From Kribbella sp. NBC_01245 (GTDB taxonomy: Bacteria; Actinomycetota; Actinomycetes; Propionibacteriales; Kribbellaceae), in the NCBI RefSeq assembly GCF_036226525.1, contig NZ_CP108487.1:2604001-2668000 (forward strand): a stretch of 64,000 bases of DNA. The letters run 5' to 3'. The position numbers were made by a program, and so were the translations under genes. Positions 61,937 to 64,000 of the stretch are shown one piece after another. Positions within the stretch are counted from its first letter, which is position 1. Each line of letters opens with the position of its first letter. Below the pieces are notes generated by a model. That model searched no databases, was not told where the DNA came from, and was given only the letters and a program-made list of their open reading frames with translations.

Positions 61937-63460
61937 ATGACGCGATCGATCGAGCGGCGCATACCCCCGCAAAGCCTGATCGCGGTCGCCCTGCTGCTCA
62001 CGGGAGTGCTGACCGGCTGCACCTCCAACGACGACACAGCGTCAGCGACCGCACCTCCCCCGGCCGGTCCGACCACACCGATTGCCGCGGGCATCGACCG
62101 TGCCGGCCCCTGCACAGGGGTGCAGGTCGAGCCCGGTGCCGATGTGCAGCGCGTGCTCGACAGCCACCCCGCCGGTACGACGTACTGCTTCGGCCGTGGG
62201 CTGTTCCGGATCGGCAAGCCGTTGAAACCGCAGCCGGGTGACACCCTCGCGAGCAGCGCGGGCGCCATCATCTCCGGGTCCCGGATCGTCAAGACCTGGA
62301 GCCGGGAAGGCGCCCACTGGGTCGCGCGAGACCTGCTGCCGGCGCCGTACGGGCGAGTCGGCAAGTGCGAGGACAACCGGGCCAACCCGTGCCACCAGGG
62401 CGAGCAGATCTTTGTCGACGGCAACCACCTCGCCCGCGTCACCACCAAGGCGAAGCTTGCGCCAGGCAAGTTCTTCCAGGATTACGAGCGGGACCTCACC
62501 TACCTGGCCGACGATCCGGCCGGGAAGCTGGTCGAGATGTCGCACGCCCACAGCGCCACGGATGGCAACGTGCCCCGCGTGACCGTGCGCGGGCTGACGA
62601 TCCAGCACTTCGCGAGCCGCCCGCAGAAGGCGGCCCTGACCGTTGGCGACGACTGGCTGGTCGAGGCGAACGAGGTCCGCTGGAACCACGCCGTCGGCAT
62701 CCTCGTGGCCCGCGGCGATCGGGCCAGGCTGCTGCACAACAAGGTCGTCCACAACGGCCAGCTCGGGATCAGCCAGCACCGCTCGGAGCACGTGCTGATG
62801 GCGGGGAACGAGGTGTCCCGCAACAACACCGACGGCTTCTGGGTGATCGACTGGGAGTCCGGCGGGATCAAGTCGACTCGATCGTCCGGCGTGATCGAGA
62901 ACAACCTGGTCGAGGCCAATCTCGGCAACGGCATCTGGAGCGATGTCGCCGACTACGACCGGCACATCCGGACCAACCGGATCATCGACAACGCGGCCGA
63001 CGGCGTTCGTTACGAGATCAGCTATGAGGGCACGATCGAGCGGAACCTTGTCGTCGGCAACGGCTTCTTCGGCGGCCGCGGCTCCGGCCCGACGCTGCTG
63101 GACGGCGCCGGGATCAACGTCAACACCTCAACGGGTGTGACCATCACGGGCAACGTCGTGGCCGGCAACCTGAACGGGATCTCGCTGCAGTCCCGGCCGC
63201 GCGGCAATGGCCCGCGCGGCCCTTACGTACTGCGCAACATCACTGTGAAGGTCAACCGGGTCACGATGACCGAGGGCTCGGCGCAGACCGGGGTCGCACA
63301 GCTCGGTGATGCGGACATCCCGGCGGGCACGCTGAAGTTCAGGAAGAACTCGTACGACCTGGAGAGTCCGGAGGCGCGCCGGTTCGAGACGCAGGGCCGG
63401 GATCTGACGCCCGCGCAATGGCAAGCCGCAGGCTTCGATCCGGATGGCCGGTTCGACTAG
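61937..63460 (+). CDS. beta-helix lipoprotein (paralogue 3)
   Basis: A 507-residue lipoprotein: basic N-terminus, hydrophobic stretch and lipobox LLTGVLTGC (lipidated Cys near residue 27), a short linker, then the shared beta-helix domain. The hallmark pieces are PAGTTYCFGRGLFRIGKPLKPQPGD, GKCEDNRANPC, WVIDWESGGIKST, EANLGNGIWSDVADY and YEISYEGTIERNLVVGNG. It is closest to the 58862 protein. The ATG at 61937 was chosen because it yields the lipoprotein signal. It is divergent from a GT4 gene and overlaps the end of an O-antigen-ligase-like gene by 122 bp on the opposite strand. Confidence 0.87.
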   Translation: MTRSIERRIPPQSLIAVALLLTGVLTGCTSNDDTASATAPPPAGPTTPIAAGIDRAGPCTGVQVEPGADVQRVLDSHPAGTTYCFGRGLFRIGKPLKPQPGDTLASSAGAIISGSRIVKTWSREGAHWVARDLLPAPYGRVGKCEDNRANPCHQGEQIFVDGNHLARVTTKAKLAPGKFFQDYERDLTYLADDPAGKLVEMSHAHSATDGNVPRVTVRGLTIQHFASRPQKAALTVGDDWLVEANEVRWNHAVGILVARGDRARLLHNKVVHNGQLGISQHRSEHVLMAGNEVSRNNTDGFWVIDWESGGIKSTRSSGVIENNLVEANLGNGIWSDVADYDRHIRTNRIIDNAADGVRYEISYEGTIERNLVVGNGFFGGRGSGPTLLDGAGINVNTSTGVTITGNVVAGNLNGISLQSRPRGNGPRGPYVLRNITVKVNRVTMTEGSAQTGVAQLGDADIPAGTLKFRKNSYDLESPEARRFETQGRDLTPAQWQAAGFDPDGRFD

Positions 63461-64000
63461 CGGATTCGGCTCGACCAGCGGATTTGGATCGCCAGCGGTC
63501 GGCATCGGCGACGGCCGCCGCGGCCAGCAGGTGCACGGTCATCGAGCTCAGGTCGCTCAGGCCGCTCTCGTTGATCGAGGCAAGGGTCAGGTAGCCCATC
63601 AGCATCGCCGTGGAGGCACGGATGTACGGCGTGGGGGCGCGCACCACGGCCACCCAGGCGAGGATGAACGCGATCGCGATCAGCGCGACGCCGAGCAGAC
63701 CCGTCTCCCAGTAGAGCCCGAGCCAGCTGTTGTCGATCGGCTGGACGTCGATATCACCTTCACCGCGGCGGAGCAGCACCCGTTTGTTGCCCAGGCCGTG
63801 CCCGATCAACGCGGTCTGCGGGGCAACCTTCTCCTCGATGATGTACGACCAGGCGAGTGTCCTGCCGCTGAGTGACTCCAGCTGTTTCGTGCCCTGGCCC
63901 CGCAACAACCAGCTATGCAGGACCGGCACGACGAGGAAGACGCCCACCACACCAAAGGGAGCCAGAACGGTCGCGAACCGGCCGAGCCAGGTCTTGCGGG
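63339..64000 (-). CDS. O-antigen ligase/polymerase-like membrane protein (5' end outside window)
   Basis: The frame is open from the right edge to a stop at 63339, giving the C-terminal ~219 residues. It shows the Wzy/WaaL-type pattern: a large extracellular loop with SGRTLAWSYIIEEKVAPQTALIGHGLGNKRVL and PIDNSWLGLYWETGLLGVALIAIAF, then a further membrane segment and a cytoplasmic basic tail. These enzymes polymerise glycans or ligate them to a lipid or wall acceptor. The last ~40 codons are antisense to the beta-helix lipoprotein gene. Presence beside GT4 and beta-helix genes supports a surface-glycan locus continuing beyond 64 kb. Confidence 0.78.
   Translation of the reverse strand, partial: RKTWLGRFATVLAPFGVVGVFLVVPVLHSWLLRGQGTKQLESLSGRTLAWSYIIEEKVAPQTALIGHGLGNKRVLLRRGEGDIDVQPIDNSWLGLYWETGLLGVALIAIAFILAWVAVVRAPTPYIRASTAMLMGYLTLASINESGLSDLSSMTVHLLAAAAVADADRWRSKSAGRAESASRTGHPDRSLRLAIARASDPGPASRTGAPPDSPGRTSSS

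Overview
The window reads as chromosome of a high-GC, multicellular-type actinobacterium. Evidence is the dense GC-rich coding with many GTG starts, several apparently leaderless genes, an actinobacterial cytochrome bcc-aa3 supercomplex (diheme QcrC, actinobacterial CtaF, trpD-ctaE-qcrCAB neighbourhood) and a rich set of secreted glycoside hydrolases. A member of Propionibacteriales such as Kribbella fits best, but the genus is inference. No rRNA, tRNA, CRISPR array or prophage was recognised.

Region 1 (1-15 kb) is respiration and sulfur transfer. It holds trpD, an atypical receiver protein and ctaG on the minus strand, then divergent ctaE-qcrC-qcrA-qcrB. A decayed secreted metallophosphoesterase and a YkuD L,D-transpeptidase lipoprotein separate these from the minus-strand operon ctaC-ctaD-ctaF. 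A cysteine desulfurase/TusA pair, a sirtuin and a GNAT acetyltransferase follow. Region 2 (16.3-19.7 kb) has almost no genes of its own. An intact IS30-family element sits among two inverted copies of a 139-bp imperfect palindrome, two opposing 24-bp tandem arrays and several strong hairpins.

Region 3 (19.7-35 kb) is mostly carbohydrate degradation: a 1911-residue double-GH13 amylopullulanase, a membrane M50 peptidase-like protein, a serine hydrolase, an M20 deacylase, exonuclease III, and a GH2 (with two CBM42 modules)-GH76 operon behind a LacI-type operator. Region 4 (34.6-48 kb) is mixed metabolism: a LysR regulator and MFS exporter, a methyltransferase expanded by in-frame repeats with a divergent XRE-cupin regulator, NAD-dependent formate dehydrogenase, a DUF3800-like protein, ErpA, glycerate kinase, a cysteine-rich lipoprotein and NadA.

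Region 5 (47-64 kb) combines a hexuronate catabolic module (uxaC / lacI-kdgK-uxuB with a palindromic operator) and a scattered envelope-glycan locus. The latter has three GT4 glycosyltransferases, three paralogous exported beta-helix proteins with three different envelope-targeting signals, a CDP-alcohol phosphotransferase flanked by two cytidylyltransferase-like genes, and an O-antigen-ligase-like protein cut by the window end. I consider this locus the best candidate for an undescribed system: assembly of a phosphodiester-containing surface polymer followed by extracellular processing. Tandem minisatellites of 15-27 bp recur through the window, inside and outside genes, and a long perfect inverted repeat occurs twice, each time just upstream of a gene.
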